64,000 nucleotides of DNA, from the NCBI RefSeq assembly GCF_050015995.1, contig NZ_JBNHEP010000273.1:10775-74774 (forward strand). The letters are read 5' to 3'. Positions 35,776 to 46,021 of the stretch are shown in pieces. The number at the start of each line of letters is the position of its first letter. Positions within the stretch are counted from its first letter, which is position 1. The DNA is from Trichodesmium sp050015995. Its GTDB lineage: Bacteria > Cyanobacteriota > Cyanobacteriia > Cyanobacteriales > Microcoleaceae. Position numbers and translations under genes: made by a program. Below the pieces are notes generated by a model that made no database searches, was not told the origin of the DNA, and was given only the letters and a program-made list of their open reading frames with translations.

Positions 35776-36489
35776 CCAAGATAACTCAACCCATCAGAGT
35801 ATCAAAAGTAGGAAACCTACGAATTTTTTGGAGTGTAATCTCTTATTTGAGGTTTTGGTAGAAAACGTCCTAGTAGTTCCCATTCGCGTTCGCGCCAGCG
35901 TCCCGGAGGGAATCGCTTAGATCGCTGGCATAAGATTTTCGGGACATTAATTTGAAACTCATCATTGATTTTTTATTTTCCCACCTTAAATACTTCTTCA
36001 TGGCCATCTTTAGCTTTTTTTTACAAACAGTCTCTAAAAATACTCTGATATTTATCAAAAATATTTCAGGCTCTTATAGAGGAAAACAAAACCTTAAAGA
36101 AATATTCACACATCTACTCTTTGCTCAAAAAATAGGATATCTTCCTGGAAGTTGGCTAACTTCAAACAGTGACACATAGGATGTCTTTACACTCAAAACG
36201 GATTCCACCTGATAGTCAAAAAAATTGAGCAGATGACAGTATAGCGGAAATACAAGGAGAGTCTCACGGCTGTACAGCATCGCTGCGTTTTATAAAATCA
36301 AGCTTTTTTGTTGGCAACTAACTGTTGTAAATCAATACTTTCAAGCTTTAATTGCCCCTCCTTCAACAAACCTTCGATCTACGCCAACTGACACAGCTAA
36401 AGTGGAACTTGAGAAAAATGGCTTAATTCTCCCTAAATTTAGAATTAAAAACATACTCCACTCCCTTAGCTGTGTTCCTCCACAAAAAA
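35776..36489. other. Gene-poor spacer with coding relic
   Basis: No intact gene. On the minus strand near 36298-36371 the codons GLLKEGQLKLESIDLQQLVA end in a stop, looking like the 3' end of a lost gene. ACACAGCTAA near 36391 and its complement TTAGCTGTGT near 36465 form a long imperfect stem before the TPR gene's end. Confidence 0.4.
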
Positions 36490-38346
36490 CTAAAGCGACT
36501 CTTGATATTTAACCAAAAGTTCAGGAATATAATCATAACCATCCACTCCAATAACTGGCAAAATTTCTGACCGTTTTTGATTTAAAATCTCATTAAAATC
36601 TTCTCCCAATTGACCTTTCAATACAACCATTAAACCAGCAGTTTGTCGCCATTCATTAGCACCAATTTGCTCTAAAAGATACATACCCAAACAACCTGCA
36701 AAAACAGCTTTCTCTAAATTTTGCAAACTATAGTAAGCCTGAGCAAGATAAGCCAAATTCAAACCTTGCAAATATAAATCTCCAGAATATTGAGCAGCTT
36801 GCCAACCTCCAGCTAAATATAACAGAGCATCTTCAGGTTTTTCTAATACCATAAATGCAATTCCTAGACTACTAAAACAGAGAGACTTACTCTGACCATC
36901 CCCTAAATTTTCTGACAATTTTAAACCCTGTTGTAAATAATTAATCGCACTTTCATAAACCTCTGTTTCCATAACTTCTTGTTGTCTAGCTTGAAAAACT
37001 TCACTAAAACCAAAATTAGCTAAAGCATTAGCTTCCCCTCTTTTATCTCCTACCTGTCGGGAAAACATTAACGCTCTTTGACTATAATTAATTGCCTCAC
37101 TATAATCCTTCATCGCTACACAAGTCCGACTCAAATGATTCAAATTAGCAATTTCACAGGATTTATCTTCCGTTTCTTGGGCAATTTCTAAAGCCTTTTT
37201 ATGAAATTCCATCGCCCTTAAATATTGCCCTAAAGTCTGCTGAGAATAACCCAATAAAGTTAAAATTCTTCCCTTAGCTTGAGTACCTTGAATTCTTTGC
37301 AAAGGTTCATCTAAATAACTCAAAGCATTTTGTAAATATTCTCCAGAAAAAGAAGCAAAAATTCCACCATAAAGAGGAAAATATTCTCGTTGAGAAAAGG
37401 CACGAAGAATTTGCAATGTCACCTGAAAACAAGAATTACTTAAACTAGGTCGAGCCTGAAAACCATCAGCTAACTGACACCAAATAGCAGCAAAAGTCAA
37501 AAAAGTAGAAATAGATAATTTTGCCCCTACCTTCGCATCATAAATTAACTTATCAAACCATTCTACTAATCCCCTTTGTAAACATTGTAAAATTATTGCC
37601 AACTCAACTAAATCACTCGCTTCAATACTAGCTTTGCTAGCAAATTCTACAATAGATTTTTCCAAAGCAATAGTATTAAATAAACCCTCTGGAAAAGACC
37701 TATTTACCTGTTTTGACCATAATACCCAGGGTCCCCTTTGTTCGGGAGTACCACCAAATCCTATTTGCCCCCGACTTTGGTCATATATCCAACTGACCAA
37801 ATAAGGTTGTAGTCGTTGCCAAGCTTCCAGACCTTTAGTAATACCACTGGTAAACTGCTGCAAATCTTTTTTCAGGTCTGAGTCAGTAGTTTGGAGTTTT
37901 TGGTCATGTAGAGTTTGGCCAAGTTTTTGTATTTGGTTAAGGGTAAGGGGTTGTTTTTGGTTGGGGTCAATAGCATTAAGTAAACTGGTCAGACGTTCCC
38001 TACTTTCCGTATTAATAATTTGCTGTACAGATGTAGCGATCGCCTCTTGAGTTTGATTTTGTTTTTCCCATCTTTCCCATTCTCCTTGAATAGTTTTTAA
38101 TGCTCGTAAACGACGATTAGCTTTTGCTTGTTTTAGCTCATCGGTTTCTGTATCTACTTGATTTTTAATAGTTTGGAAACGTTCATCAAAACAACGTTCA
38201 AATATTTCTCCTGTCCCAGTGCTAATTTCTTTAACAAGCATTTGATATACTTGCTCTTTGGAACGAATTTTACCTTGAAGAGTAATGTCTATAATATAGT
38301 CAATGAGATTTAGATAGCGTTCTTGCCAAGAAATAGATTCTGTCAT
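36490..38346 (-). CDS. TPR-repeat protein, 618 residues
   Basis: The N-terminal third is a conserved cyanobacterial helical domain (ISWQERYLNLIDYIIDITLQ, RCFDERFQTIKNQVDTETDE). From about residue 335 there are six or more TPR units (AKGRILTLLGYSQQTLGQYL, SCEIANLNHLSRTCVAMKDY, RGEANALANFGFSEV). It has no signal, membrane helix or enzymatic domain; such proteins act as scaffolds. ATG at 38346. About 400 bases of AT-rich sequence (38347-38746) separate it from the J-domain gene and hold no gene. Confidence 0.78.
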   Translation of the reverse strand: MTESISWQERYLNLIDYIIDITLQGKIRSKEQVYQMLVKEISTGTGEIFERCFDERFQTIKNQVDTETDELKQAKANRRLRALKTIQGEWERWEKQNQTQEAIATSVQQIINTESRERLTSLLNAIDPNQKQPLTLNQIQKLGQTLHDQKLQTTDSDLKKDLQQFTSGITKGLEAWQRLQPYLVSWIYDQSRGQIGFGGTPEQRGPWVLWSKQVNRSFPEGLFNTIALEKSIVEFASKASIEASDLVELAIILQCLQRGLVEWFDKLIYDAKVGAKLSISTFLTFAAIWCQLADGFQARPSLSNSCFQVTLQILRAFSQREYFPLYGGIFASFSGEYLQNALSYLDEPLQRIQGTQAKGRILTLLGYSQQTLGQYLRAMEFHKKALEIAQETEDKSCEIANLNHLSRTCVAMKDYSEAINYSQRALMFSRQVGDKRGEANALANFGFSEVFQARQQEVMETEVYESAINYLQQGLKLSENLGDGQSKSLCFSSLGIAFMVLEKPEDALLYLAGGWQAAQYSGDLYLQGLNLAYLAQAYYSLQNLEKAVFAGCLGMYLLEQIGANEWRQTAGLMVVLKGQLGEDFNEILNQKRSEILPVIGVDGYDYIPELLVKYQESL

Positions 38347-38746
38347 TTTAGTTATTAGTTGTTAATTATTAACTTATAGTTGTCTTAATTATTAAATTCA
38401 AGGAATAAGTAATATTATGTCCAGTTTAATAATTATAATTAAAGTGCGTATAATTGCTCCAACCCTATCTAGAGTTCTGGCTAAAGCCCTACTACAAACA
38501 AAATTTTTTTATCACCTATTATCAGGACATGATATAATTGCGAAGCTGCCTTAATAAGATAGTTTTTTTTAAAGTTAAAACCATTTATAAGTCAGGGATT
38601 GGGCGATAGAAAAAATATGCTTTTATACACGAATTTAGTATAATAAGGTAGTTGATTTGGTAGTGTTATACCATGTATCAAAAGCAATCCTTTTATGAAA
38701 AAAATAGAGATAATTATTAATTGTTAATTATTCATTATTCATTAAC

Positions 38747-39796
38747 TTAGAAATCTATCACTATAAACATCTTTTCAAACATTTCATTAACTATATCTTC
38801 CATATTATGTATATTTATAGCATTAGGGCCTCTAACAAATTCTTGTAAAGTAATTTTCTTATTCTTAAAATCCTTAACAAAATCACGCAAATTTTTCAAA
38901 GACATTACCTCAAACTCTGCTTGTTGTAACAAATCTTCCATCAAATCTTCTCCATTTTTCTTTGCTTTCCGATACTGTTTAACCATATTACCTTGAGGAG
39001 TATTTTTTACCTCTCGTAATTCAGCTTTAACTTGTTCATACTGTTGAGATAATAATTCAATTTCTTTGCCTAAACGTTCACATTCTTTTTCACTATCATT
39101 TTGCTGAAAATTCACTTTTTCTTGATTTTTCTCCCGTTCAATTTCTAGTAACCTAGCCAGATCGCCACTTTTATAAGCAATATTAATTTCTTTCATTATT
39201 TCAGTGTAGAGAATACGAGTTTCATTGTCCGTCGCTTTATCAGGATGAAACTTATCGGCTAATTTTAAGAAAATTTTTCTTAAATCTCTACTCGGACGTG
39301 GTTGAGAAATATCTGGTTGTTCATGGAATTGATAGCCATTTTTATCATCATCATAATCATCTCCAAAAAAGTCTTTTGAATCTTCTGAATTGTCTCTAAC
39401 ATCATCTTCAAAATTTGATGATTGAGAAAAATAGTCTGGTCTGAGAGAAATTCTCCCTGTTAATTGTAGAGTTCGATAGATATCTATAATTTCTTGCTTT
39501 TGACGTTTTCCTAAACGTTTCTTACTTAGAATTTTCTCAAAGATACTATGAATTTCTCGATCCAAGGTATGAATTTTTTCATCAAGAGGTCTACTTTTAT
39601 GAGACATTTCTTGACTCAATGTTTGTATTTGTTGAGTAAGGTTAGATAATTCAGTTTTTTTACGCTTGATTTGGGTCAGAAGTTTTTTGTGCTTTTCGTG
39701 AAGAAAATTTATTCTAGCATGAACAGAAGAAAATGATAGATAATTTTCTTGAGATACAGAATTAGAGGTAGCTATTTTTTTAGTTTTTCTTGGCAT
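38747..39796 (-). CDS. J-domain (DnaJ-like) co-chaperone
   Basis: Residues 165-215 form a J domain (LRKIFLKLADKFHPDKATDN, with HPD at 184-186) that should stimulate an Hsp70 ATPase. It is flanked by coiled coils (20-95 and 215-275) and an acidic stretch (125-152). There is no Gly/Phe-rich or zinc domain, so it is a type III J protein recruiting Hsp70 to a specific client. A placement between TPR and HMA2 genes gives no clear partner. Start ATG 39796. The spacer 39797-40312 contains only repeats and a terminator. Confidence 0.82.
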   Translation of the reverse strand: MPRKTKKIATSNSVSQENYLSFSSVHARINFLHEKHKKLLTQIKRKKTELSNLTQQIQTLSQEMSHKSRPLDEKIHTLDREIHSIFEKILSKKRLGKRQKQEIIDIYRTLQLTGRISLRPDYFSQSSNFEDDVRDNSEDSKDFFGDDYDDDKNGYQFHEQPDISQPRPSRDLRKIFLKLADKFHPDKATDNETRILYTEIMKEINIAYKSGDLARLLEIEREKNQEKVNFQQNDSEKECERLGKEIELLSQQYEQVKAELREVKNTPQGNMVKQYRKAKKNGEDLMEDLLQQAEFEVMSLKNLRDFVKDFKNKKITLQEFVRGPNAINIHNMEDIVNEMFEKMFIVIDF

Positions 39797-40079
39797 AATA
39801 AATTGTTTTGACTATTTTTTAGCAATTGAATTTTTTATAGTTTATCGTGATTTACTACATGTGTCACCTTAGCCAGAATTAATCTCATATTCAAGGTAGT
39901 TGTATGCCATGTCTTTGTAGAATGTAAAAAGCTTAATATCCAACTTTTCTATTAAAGAATTACCAAAACACTGATAATATTTGTCGCCAGAATTTCTTAA
40001 TTTAGTATTAGACATCTCAAATAATAAAAAATTAAATCAATTATCCCACAGAAATTATTAATTATTTCCCACTACTCCC

Positions 40080-40107
40080 GTAGGGGCGATTCGTTAATCG
40101 CCCCTAC
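40080..40107. repeat. Palindrome of the GTAGGGGCGATT family
   Basis: GTAGGGGCGATT, then CGTT, then AATCGCCCCTAC: 12-bp arms. The same sequence with a CGCG centre is at 47327 and a relative is at 811. Confidence 0.85.
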
Positions 40108-40192
40108 TCCCTCTTTTCTGGAGATATCTATTATTCACAGCAGTCGAAGCAAAGATTAGGACATTTATGAATCCTGAAACCCTTTAATAGCG

Positions 40193-40232
40193 TGCTATTC
40201 CCTATTCCCTATTCCCTATTCCCTAGCGCGTA
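40193..40232. repeat. Heptamer tandem repeat (CTATTCC)
   Basis: About five copies of the 7-mer CTATTCC, a short tandem repeat type widespread in cyanobacteria. A related GGGAGCA array is at 57262. Confidence 0.85.
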
Positions 40233-40253
40233 GCGCTATATACAGTAATAACA

Positions 40254-40283
40254 CAAAAAAAACAGGGGATGCCAATCCCCTGT
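40254..40283 (-). terminator. Rho-independent terminator of the DUF5132/HMA2 pair
   Basis: On the minus strand ACAGGGGAT and ATCCCCTGT pair around a 4-base loop and are followed by eight T residues. It lies 30 bases behind the stop codon at 40313. Confidence 0.92.
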
Positions 40284-40312
40284 AGCCAACAGATTTACCA
40301 ACAATATGCTTG

Positions 40313-40582
40313 TTATTCTTCAGTAGTCTTTACATTAACTTTTACAGATTGTGCGGCTGTCATTTTTTCGGCTTTGACTTCAGCTACCAAGTCTTCTAGC
40401 ATTTCTCCAGTTTCAGTTAAAGCAGCTTTGCTTTTTTCATAAAGTCTTATCCCACCTTTAAGAGTTGCCTTAGCAACTGGTTTAACTACAGGAACTAATA
40501 TCGGTGCTATTACTACAGCGCCCAAACTAAACGCTACTGTAGATAGATTTGTGTGTTTGACTGTTTTTAGTATGCTTGACAT
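40313..40582 (-). CDS. DUF5132 small protein
   Basis: An 89-residue protein with one hydrophobic segment (residues 15-38, VAFSLGAVVIAPILVPVVKP) followed by an amphipathic helix (LKGGIRLYEKSKAALTETGE). This is the DUF5132 layout. AAAGGAGA lies six bases before the ATG. Members are usually found beside HMA-domain proteins and metal P-type ATPases, as here beside an HMA2 protein; a role in membrane-bound metal handling is inferred, not shown. It is the second gene of a minus-strand pair and is followed by a strong terminator. Confidence 0.8.
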   Translation of the reverse strand: MSSILKTVKHTNLSTVAFSLGAVVIAPILVPVVKPVAKATLKGGIRLYEKSKAALTETGEMLEDLVAEVKAEKMTAAQSVKVNVKTTEE

Positions 40583-40655
40583 GATAAATCTCCTTTTACC
40601 TACATTAAGTGATGAGTATTTCCAGTAATGCTTCTTTAAGTTATGCTACTTGAGT

Positions 40656-41438
40656 TTATTGTGAAGATACTGAAGTAGTTAAGTTAGCTTCTTCCACTAA
40701 CTTAGCCAGGTGAGGAAGCATATCTAGATGAGGTTCATGGGCGATCACCACTGAAGCTGCTGAACGATTAATTAGGACATTTGTCACTCCATCAGTGTTT
40801 AAAATTAATTGTTCTAGTCTCTCGGCATACTCTACATCATTACCAACCTGCGGTACTCGCAACCTTACTCGTCCTAGGGTAGAATGAAGCACTTGAAATG
40901 ATGGTCCAACAGTGGGAGTTAAATTTTTCTCTGTCGTTAAGTCCCCCGACTCTGGTTTTAGCTGTTCCATTACCCCTCTAGTCAACTTTGATGTTATTAG
41001 GGAAACTGGTAAACTTCGCCAACCAGAAATCCCCAACTTTTGGTTAACCAGCATACAGGCAGTCATAGGAATTAGAGAATTTATTAAATCTGCTGTAAAT
41101 GTCGCCGTAGGATTTACAGGTTGTGATGATTTATTTTCTACTGCTTCTGTCGTCGGTGATATTAATGCGGGGGTGCGTTCATCAATGTTTAAATCCTTCA
41201 ATATTTCCCACAACCGAGACAAAGACATAGTCCTGACATCGAAACTCAAAACTAAGCTACCCGTGCTATTATTTAGTTTCACCTCGTAGATACCTTCATG
41301 CTGCTGTAGTTGTTGAGCTATTGCTTTGAGGGTAGGAATATCAATATTTTTACTACAAGCCTTTAAACGGATACGCCCAGGAGTGTTATGTACTACTTGC
41401 ATCGCTATATTTGTTTGTTCTGTAGTTACATTGGCCAT
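40656..41438 (-). CDS. HMA2-type protein with two heavy-metal-associated-like domains
   Basis: Two ferredoxin-like HMA2 domains (residues 12-75: HNTPGRIRLKACSKNIDIPT, LNNSTGSLVLSFD; and 182-250: HSTLGRVRLRVPQV, VLINRSAASVVIAH) flank a hydrophobic middle (about 110-145, LINSLIPMTACMLVNQ). Neither has the metal-binding CxxC, so they are probably interaction domains. GGGAGGTGGGC precedes the ATG. It forms a pair with the DUF5132 gene 73 bases downstream. Typical partners are P1-type ATPases, absent here. Confidence 0.78.
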   Translation of the reverse strand: MANVTTEQTNIAMQVVHNTPGRIRLKACSKNIDIPTLKAIAQQLQQHEGIYEVKLNNSTGSLVLSFDVRTMSLSRLWEILKDLNIDERTPALISPTTEAVENKSSQPVNPTATFTADLINSLIPMTACMLVNQKLGISGWRSLPVSLITSKLTRGVMEQLKPESGDLTTEKNLTPTVGPSFQVLHSTLGRVRLRVPQVGNDVEYAERLEQLILNTDGVTNVLINRSAASVVIAHEPHLDMLPHLAKLVEEANLTTSVSSQ

Positions 41439-42506
41439 TGCCCACCTCCCTGATGTCTAAAGAGCTAATTTAATCTGGATTTATAAGTACTAATTTATAG
41501 TTGCAAATTCCATGTTGAAACCAGGTTAAATGTTTTTGAATCTTTGAATCTATTTATATATTAATACTATTCATCCAAAAAAAGCAACCCTTGTTACAGT
41601 TATTAATATTTTGCTTATTAGAAAAAATTACTATTAATCTAGAAAACCTTGATTTAAAAGACTATTTTAAGGTTTAGAAGAGTAATATCAAATCAGAAAA
41701 ATAATTCTCTACTTGATTAATCTATTGAATAGACTCAGATCTGCGAATTCCTTATATTTTGTAAGCATTCAGCCGTCAGCTATTCTTTTTGGGGCACGTT
41801 TAAAGGTTTATTGAGCCAGATATTAAATATTACTAAAAGTCGGCTGCCTTGATTTTAAAGTCTATTAAATTCATTTAATGTCCTTAAGCTCTAATTGCGC
41901 TCGTGCTGACTGCTAATAGCTGAATGCTTACTATATTTTTCTTTATTTTTAGCTAAGTATTTATTCTCAAACAACTTAAATAATATATCACATAAGAAAT
42001 CTTAAACAATTGTCATTGCGACCAGGGAAGCAATCTCGAAAACCTGGGAATTGCTATCCTAGTGCTGCTAAAAAGTAATGCATCGAGTGTGTAATTCTGA
42101 GGTCTCCATTTCCATTTCCATTTCCATTTCCTTTTCCTTTTCCTTCAGAAACGCTACGCGAACAGAATGTAAGACAAACTCAAGACAATCAATACTTTTG
42201 ATTGGTAAACCTTTTAGGATAGAGAAAAGAAAAAATTTTCCTTTTAGTCAATCTTCTTCTTAAAAAGAAAAGGTAATTGTTAATTGTTAATTGCTGAACC
42301 AAACTTGATTAAGTAATCTAAGAATCAGTATTTTAACTTAGATACCTTACTTAGTATTCTCAAAAATATTCATAAAAACTACCTCTTCTGAAGAGGGTTG
42401 GGTTAAGAGGTGATATAGCTGCCGCTAGGCTCCGCCAACCCTATTTTCTCACATTTATCAGAAAAAAGTCTTTACCTTGATCCCATACCCTATTAATCCC
42501 AAAATT
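41439..42506. other. Long spacer with repeats
   Basis: More than 1 kb without a supported gene. At 42101-42147 lies a CCATTT/CCTTTT hexamer array. Around 42010 and 42060 fragments (CAATTGTCATTGCGAC, GGAAGCAATCTCG) belong to a dispersed palindromic repeat also seen at 46120 and 46270. Confidence 0.5.
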
Positions 42507-42614
42507 CTAGCCAGTTTTCTTAATTTTATTTGGAATCCAGCTTAACACCATATAAATTAGTCCCAGGTAAATTGTAGCTGTCAGTAAAATGTAGAAGCAA
42601 TCAAAGTTAGTCAT
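42507..42614 (-). CDS. Putative 35-residue membrane protein
   Basis: The frame begins MTNFDCFYILLTATIYL, has one strongly hydrophobic helix (residues 7-28) and ends with a basic tail (PNKIKKTG). GGGGTGG lies about five bases before the ATG, a credible ribosome site. It is too short for family assignment; it resembles KdpF-like or photosystem-type miniproteins only in size. It stands alone. Confidence 0.45.
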   Translation of the reverse strand: MTNFDCFYILLTATIYLGLIYMVLSWIPNKIKKTG

Positions 42615-43051
42615 TATGGCCACCCCCTAGCTGTAATTTTATTTTCACTCCCTACACTTTTATTATTACTTGAATTTAACATAGTGACATCCCTAAATTT
42701 GGTATATCAATAGGGTAAAAACTGGATTACCCATTTAGGTTAATTGGATGCAATTACGTATCTGTATCTGTATCCTCTAAAATTCAATATAAGCTAAATA
42801 ATCAATATTAATTAGTGACTATGATCACGAGTTTTATTATTATAAATCATTTTTCATTTATTTTTTTATGATAGAATTTTTCTATATTATTAAGGCGATA
42901 AAATAAAATAAAAACTGATATTAACTATAAAAAAATATTATACTTTCTTCTTAGAGAAGTATAAGGTGAAAATTGGACATTAATATTCACAGGAGTATTC
43001 TCCTAATGTTTACTATGGAAAATAAATTGAGTTGAGAATTAATTGAGAAAA

Positions 43052-43489
43052 ATGCAATCAGAAGTAAGATTAAGAGTAGCAGTATTAGGATTATTTGTGG
43101 CAGATGATCAAGTGCTGTTACTGCATCAAATGACAGACCCAGAACCTAATTGTTGGGACTTACCAGGAGGAGGTTTGCAACCAGAAGAGACATTAATGGA
43201 AGGATTAGCGCGGGAGATAAAAGAAGAAACAGGAATTACAAATTTTCAGGTAGAACAACTGCTGACAATAGCAGAGGAATTTTTTCCTGAAGGAGAAGGG
43301 AAGCTACTTCATACTTTAAATATTATTTATCAGTGCAGAGTGGAACCAAAACCAAGTAATCTCAGTAGTGACGATCCAGAAGTCGGACCTTTAGGAATTC
43401 AGTGGATAGCGATCGCTACTCTGACACCGGAAAAGTGTTCAAACAGAGCGTGGGAAGCATTGCAAGTAGCAGGTTTAGTGTCAACTTGA
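43052..43489 (+). CDS. NUDIX hydrolase
   Basis: The Nudix box is complete: GGGLQPEETLMEGLAREIKE followed by ETG (G-x5-E-x7-REUxEExGU), residues about 40-62, which binds the Mg needed to cleave nucleoside diphosphate-X substrates. The substrate cannot be read. The start is ATG 43052; a TTG nine bases upstream is possible. 145 residues, normal length. TnpB-type relics begin right behind the stop codon. Confidence 0.88.
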   Translation: MQSEVRLRVAVLGLFVADDQVLLLHQMTDPEPNCWDLPGGGLQPEETLMEGLAREIKEETGITNFQVEQLLTIAEEFFPEGEGKLLHTLNIIYQCRVEPKPSNLSSDDPEVGPLGIQWIAIATLTPEKCSNRAWEALQVAGLVST

Positions 43490-44060
43490 CATACTCCTGG
43501 CGTTGTACTTAGGCGACAACGCGGGATTATTCGGCCAGGGAAACCCTAACCGCAGTTTTGACAGAGGTGATGTCCTCCCCCTGTGTTGATAATAATCCAA
43601 TTTTCTGTATCAGAAGTGCTGAGTGATAGTCACGGTCTAGCTCCTGACTACACTTAGGACATGAATGCTAGCGCTGTGACAAAGTCTCTAAGAGTTTGTT
43701 CAAACATTGCCAACAATATTGAGATGTGCTTTTGGGGTCTACTTTGATAACTCGTTTACCTAGTTTCCAGGCTACATACTCTAAAACTTCAAGAAATTGA
43801 TAAGTTGCTGCATGCTGTAGAGACTTATTCAAACCTGACTTAGCTAACTGACCATTAGGCAAGAATTAACCGTTATCTCCTAATTTGGCTTTGCAGCATC
43901 GCATTAGGTTTGGTATCTGTAAATCTTCCAAGGTTTTGAATGTTTTTGTTTCTTAGTCAATCTTGCCTGAAGTTTAGACAAACGAACCACAGGTATAAAG
44001 CCTGGCTTTCATCCCGACGCTCCCCTTTGGGAGAGCGCGGGAGTTCCCACCAGGTGAAGT
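43490..44060 (-). mobile_element. Degraded IS605-type element
   Basis: On the minus strand pieces of a TnpB protein remain: LSKLQARLTKKQKHSKPW near 43960, then LNKSLQHAATYQFLEVLEY and KVDPKSTSQYCWQC (43668-43862), ending LLETLSQR. Stops separate them. Stem-loops with GGCGTTGTACTTAGGCGACAACG at 43499 and CGCTCTCCCAAAGGGGAGCG at about 44017 mark the two ends, the right one where TnpB guide RNAs are normally encoded. Confidence 0.8.
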
Positions 44061-44070
44061 AAAAAAAAAT

Positions 44071-44766
44071 TCAAACATCAAATCCCATTGCTAAAGCAGT
44101 TTTTATAGTTGCTGCCAAAGATGCTTCTAATATTGGTTTCCCTAAATCTTTCACTTGTTCAACTAAAGCTGCTCCTGCTACTTCTGGGGAACCAGCATCA
44201 AAAGGTGGTGCAGGGTTGTATTCCAACAACAATTGAATTGTTTTAGCCATTTCTTCCCCACAAAGCTGACTCGCAACCGCCAGTCCAAAATCAATACCAG
44301 CAGTTACTCCACCCCCAGTAATTCGGTTTCGGTCAATAACAACTCGTTGTGTTCCTACTTCAACTCCTAGCATTGCTAACTGGTCGCGAAAAGCCCAATG
44401 GCAAGCAGCTCGGTAGCCTTGTAGTAATCCAGCAGCAGCTAATATTAGAGAACCGGTACAAACTGATGTAACAAACTTGGCTGTTTTTCCTTGGTCTCGT
44501 AAAAATTGTAAAACCTCCTCATCCTGCATCATTTCAATTTGACCTGGACCTCCAGGAATACAAAGAACATCTAAATTTGGACATTGCTCGAAAGTGAGAG
44601 TAGGCAAAATTGTCAAACCATTAGCACTGCGAACAGGTTCTAAGTTTTTCCAAAGTATTAGTACCTGAGCATTGGGAATAAATGAGAACACTTGAAAAGG
44701 TCCAGTTATATCAAGTTGAGTCATATTTGGATAGATAACTAAACCAATCTGATATTGCTGAGTCAT
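44071..44766 (-). CDS. DJ-1/PfpI family protein, isonitrile hydratase-like
   Basis: 231 residues of the GATase1-like fold. The nucleophile is Cys103 in TSVCTGSLILAAAGLL. LDITGPFQVF near residue 18 supplies the acidic partner and GGGVTAGIDFGLAVA the C-terminal helix. This pattern, without a C-terminal AraC domain, matches isonitrile hydratase (InhA)-type members, which convert isonitriles to N-formamides; cyanobacteria make isonitrile metabolites. Other activities of the superfamily are possible. It stands alone, next to mobile relics. Confidence 0.85.
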   Translation of the reverse strand: MTQQYQIGLVIYPNMTQLDITGPFQVFSFIPNAQVLILWKNLEPVRSANGLTILPTLTFEQCPNLDVLCIPGGPGQIEMMQDEEVLQFLRDQGKTAKFVTSVCTGSLILAAAGLLQGYRAACHWAFRDQLAMLGVEVGTQRVVIDRNRITGGGVTAGIDFGLAVASQLCGEEMAKTIQLLLEYNPAPPFDAGSPEVAGAALVEQVKDLGKPILEASLAATIKTALAMGFDV

Positions 44767-44829
44767 ATCTGTTATATTTAATGTATATTTTTGAGGTTAA
44801 CAAAACTAGCTTATTCTAACAGTTAATTT

Positions 44830-45200
44830 GAGGTTAGTATCCAAGTAGGTACTTTTAACTAAAAATGTATAGTAATCCGCGCATAGGTTGCGGGTAATCA
44901 AAAAGTAGATAAAAAAACTGAAACTCGTACCTGTTCCCAGTTAAGTGTTCCCTAAAAGCGGTAAGATTTTTATACACATGAGGTTAGTATCCAAGTAGGT
45001 ACTTTTAACTAAAAATGTATAGCAATCCGCGCATAGGTTGCGGGTAATCAAAAAGTAGATAAAAAAACCGAAACTCTCACCTGTTCCCAGTTAAGTGTTC
45101 CCTCTCTTGGTGCGCGTTCCCTTGCGTCTGTCGCCGACGCGGGGTCGCACCGCTGTTCCCTAAAAGCGGTAAGATTTTTATACACAAATATACAGGGGAT
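44830..45200. repeat. Two copies of a 150-bp dispersed repeat
   Basis: GAGGTTAGTATCCAAGTAGG starts at 44830 and 44980, with nearly identical following sequence (ATCCGCGCATAGGTTGCGGG, GTTCCCAGTTAAGTGTTCCC, AAAAGCGGTAAG). The second copy contains about 58 extra GC-rich bases. A third, partial copy lies at 46317 and 46478-46575. No coding capacity. Confidence 0.9.
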
Positions 45201-45276
45201 TGCTATAGTAGGATATAAGCCCAAAGTTAAATTCCTACAATAATAAGCTTGGGAACTAAAATTATCGAAAGTTTCA

Positions 45277-45750
45277 ATGGGAAAAAATATTAATATTAGA
45301 CGAGCAAACCCACAAGAAAATTATCTAATTGCCAAACATCTTTATCTAATGTGGCAAGATATTGGCGTTCCTGATGACTCTATTCAATCTAACTGGTTAG
45401 AAATCACAAAAGAATATATTGATAACGCTCGGCAGCAACTATTTTATCAAGCTTTTATTGCCGAGCTAAATAATACAATAGTTGGTTCAGTTAGCTGTCA
45501 AATATTCGCTGGTTTATATCCAAATATTATCAAGCCGGAATATCGAAAACAGGGTTATATTTGGGGAGTTTATGTTGAACGAGATTATCGCCGTCAAGGA
45601 ATTGCTAAAAAATTAATGGAAGAAGCCATCGGTTACCTTAAGTCTCTTGGTTGTACTAAAGTTATTCTTCATGCTTCCCCTCAAGGCAAACCTCTATATT
45701 CTCATTTTGGCTTTGATGAAAATAATGAAATGGGGTTAGACTTGTCTTAG
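45277..45750 (+). CDS. GNAT family N-acetyltransferase
   Basis: The acetyl-CoA motif A reads WGVYVERDYRRQGIAKKLM (about residues 98-116), followed by AIGYLKSLGCTKVILHASPQ and GKPLYSHFGF, the standard GNAT order. Substrate unknown. 157 residues. It lies 28 bases ahead of the Trp-rich protein gene and may form a pair with it. Confidence 0.88.
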   Translation: MGKNINIRRANPQENYLIAKHLYLMWQDIGVPDDSIQSNWLEITKEYIDNARQQLFYQAFIAELNNTIVGSVSCQIFAGLYPNIIKPEYRKQGYIWGVYVERDYRRQGIAKKLMEEAIGYLKSLGCTKVILHASPQGKPLYSHFGFDENNEMGLDLS

Positions 45751-45778
45751 AATTATATTTCCTTCTTCCTTGTTAAAA

Positions 45779-46021
45779 ATGCCAAAAAAACAAAAATTTC
45801 CTTATCTTCTTGGTTCTAAATGGACAGCCACTCAAAAAACTTGGGGATGGCGACATTTCCAAGTAGTAAATCGTAAAAATCAAGGTCAATGGGTATTTGC
45901 TGAAATGGTAGCATCCTGTGACTCAACTGTGAGATTTTGGCTAAATGCTAAACAACTAAAAGACCGCTCTCTTTGGCAACCAGGATGGCAATCAACGCAA
46001 GAGTTAGAACCTCTTGAATAA
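45779..46021 (+). CDS. TIGR02450-type Trp-rich protein
   Basis: An 80-residue protein with six tryptophans. LLGSKWTATQKTWGWRHFQV and the C-terminal WQPGW pattern mark the TIGR02450 family, found in cyanobacteria and marine bacteria, function unknown. Start ATG 45779; the upstream TTG is unlikely. Confidence 0.85.
   Translation: MPKKQKFPYLLGSKWTATQKTWGWRHFQVVNRKNQGQWVFAEMVASCDSTVRFWLNAKQLKDRSLWQPGWQSTQELEPLE

Noticed and set aside
33517..39796. Dynamin, TPR and J-domain genes as one defence island
   Set aside because: Large empty spacers separate them and no toxin, nuclease or NTPase partner links them; each may be independent.
42101..42147. Short repeats resembling a CRISPR array
   Set aside because: It is a simple CCATTT/CCTTTT hexamer run without spacers.
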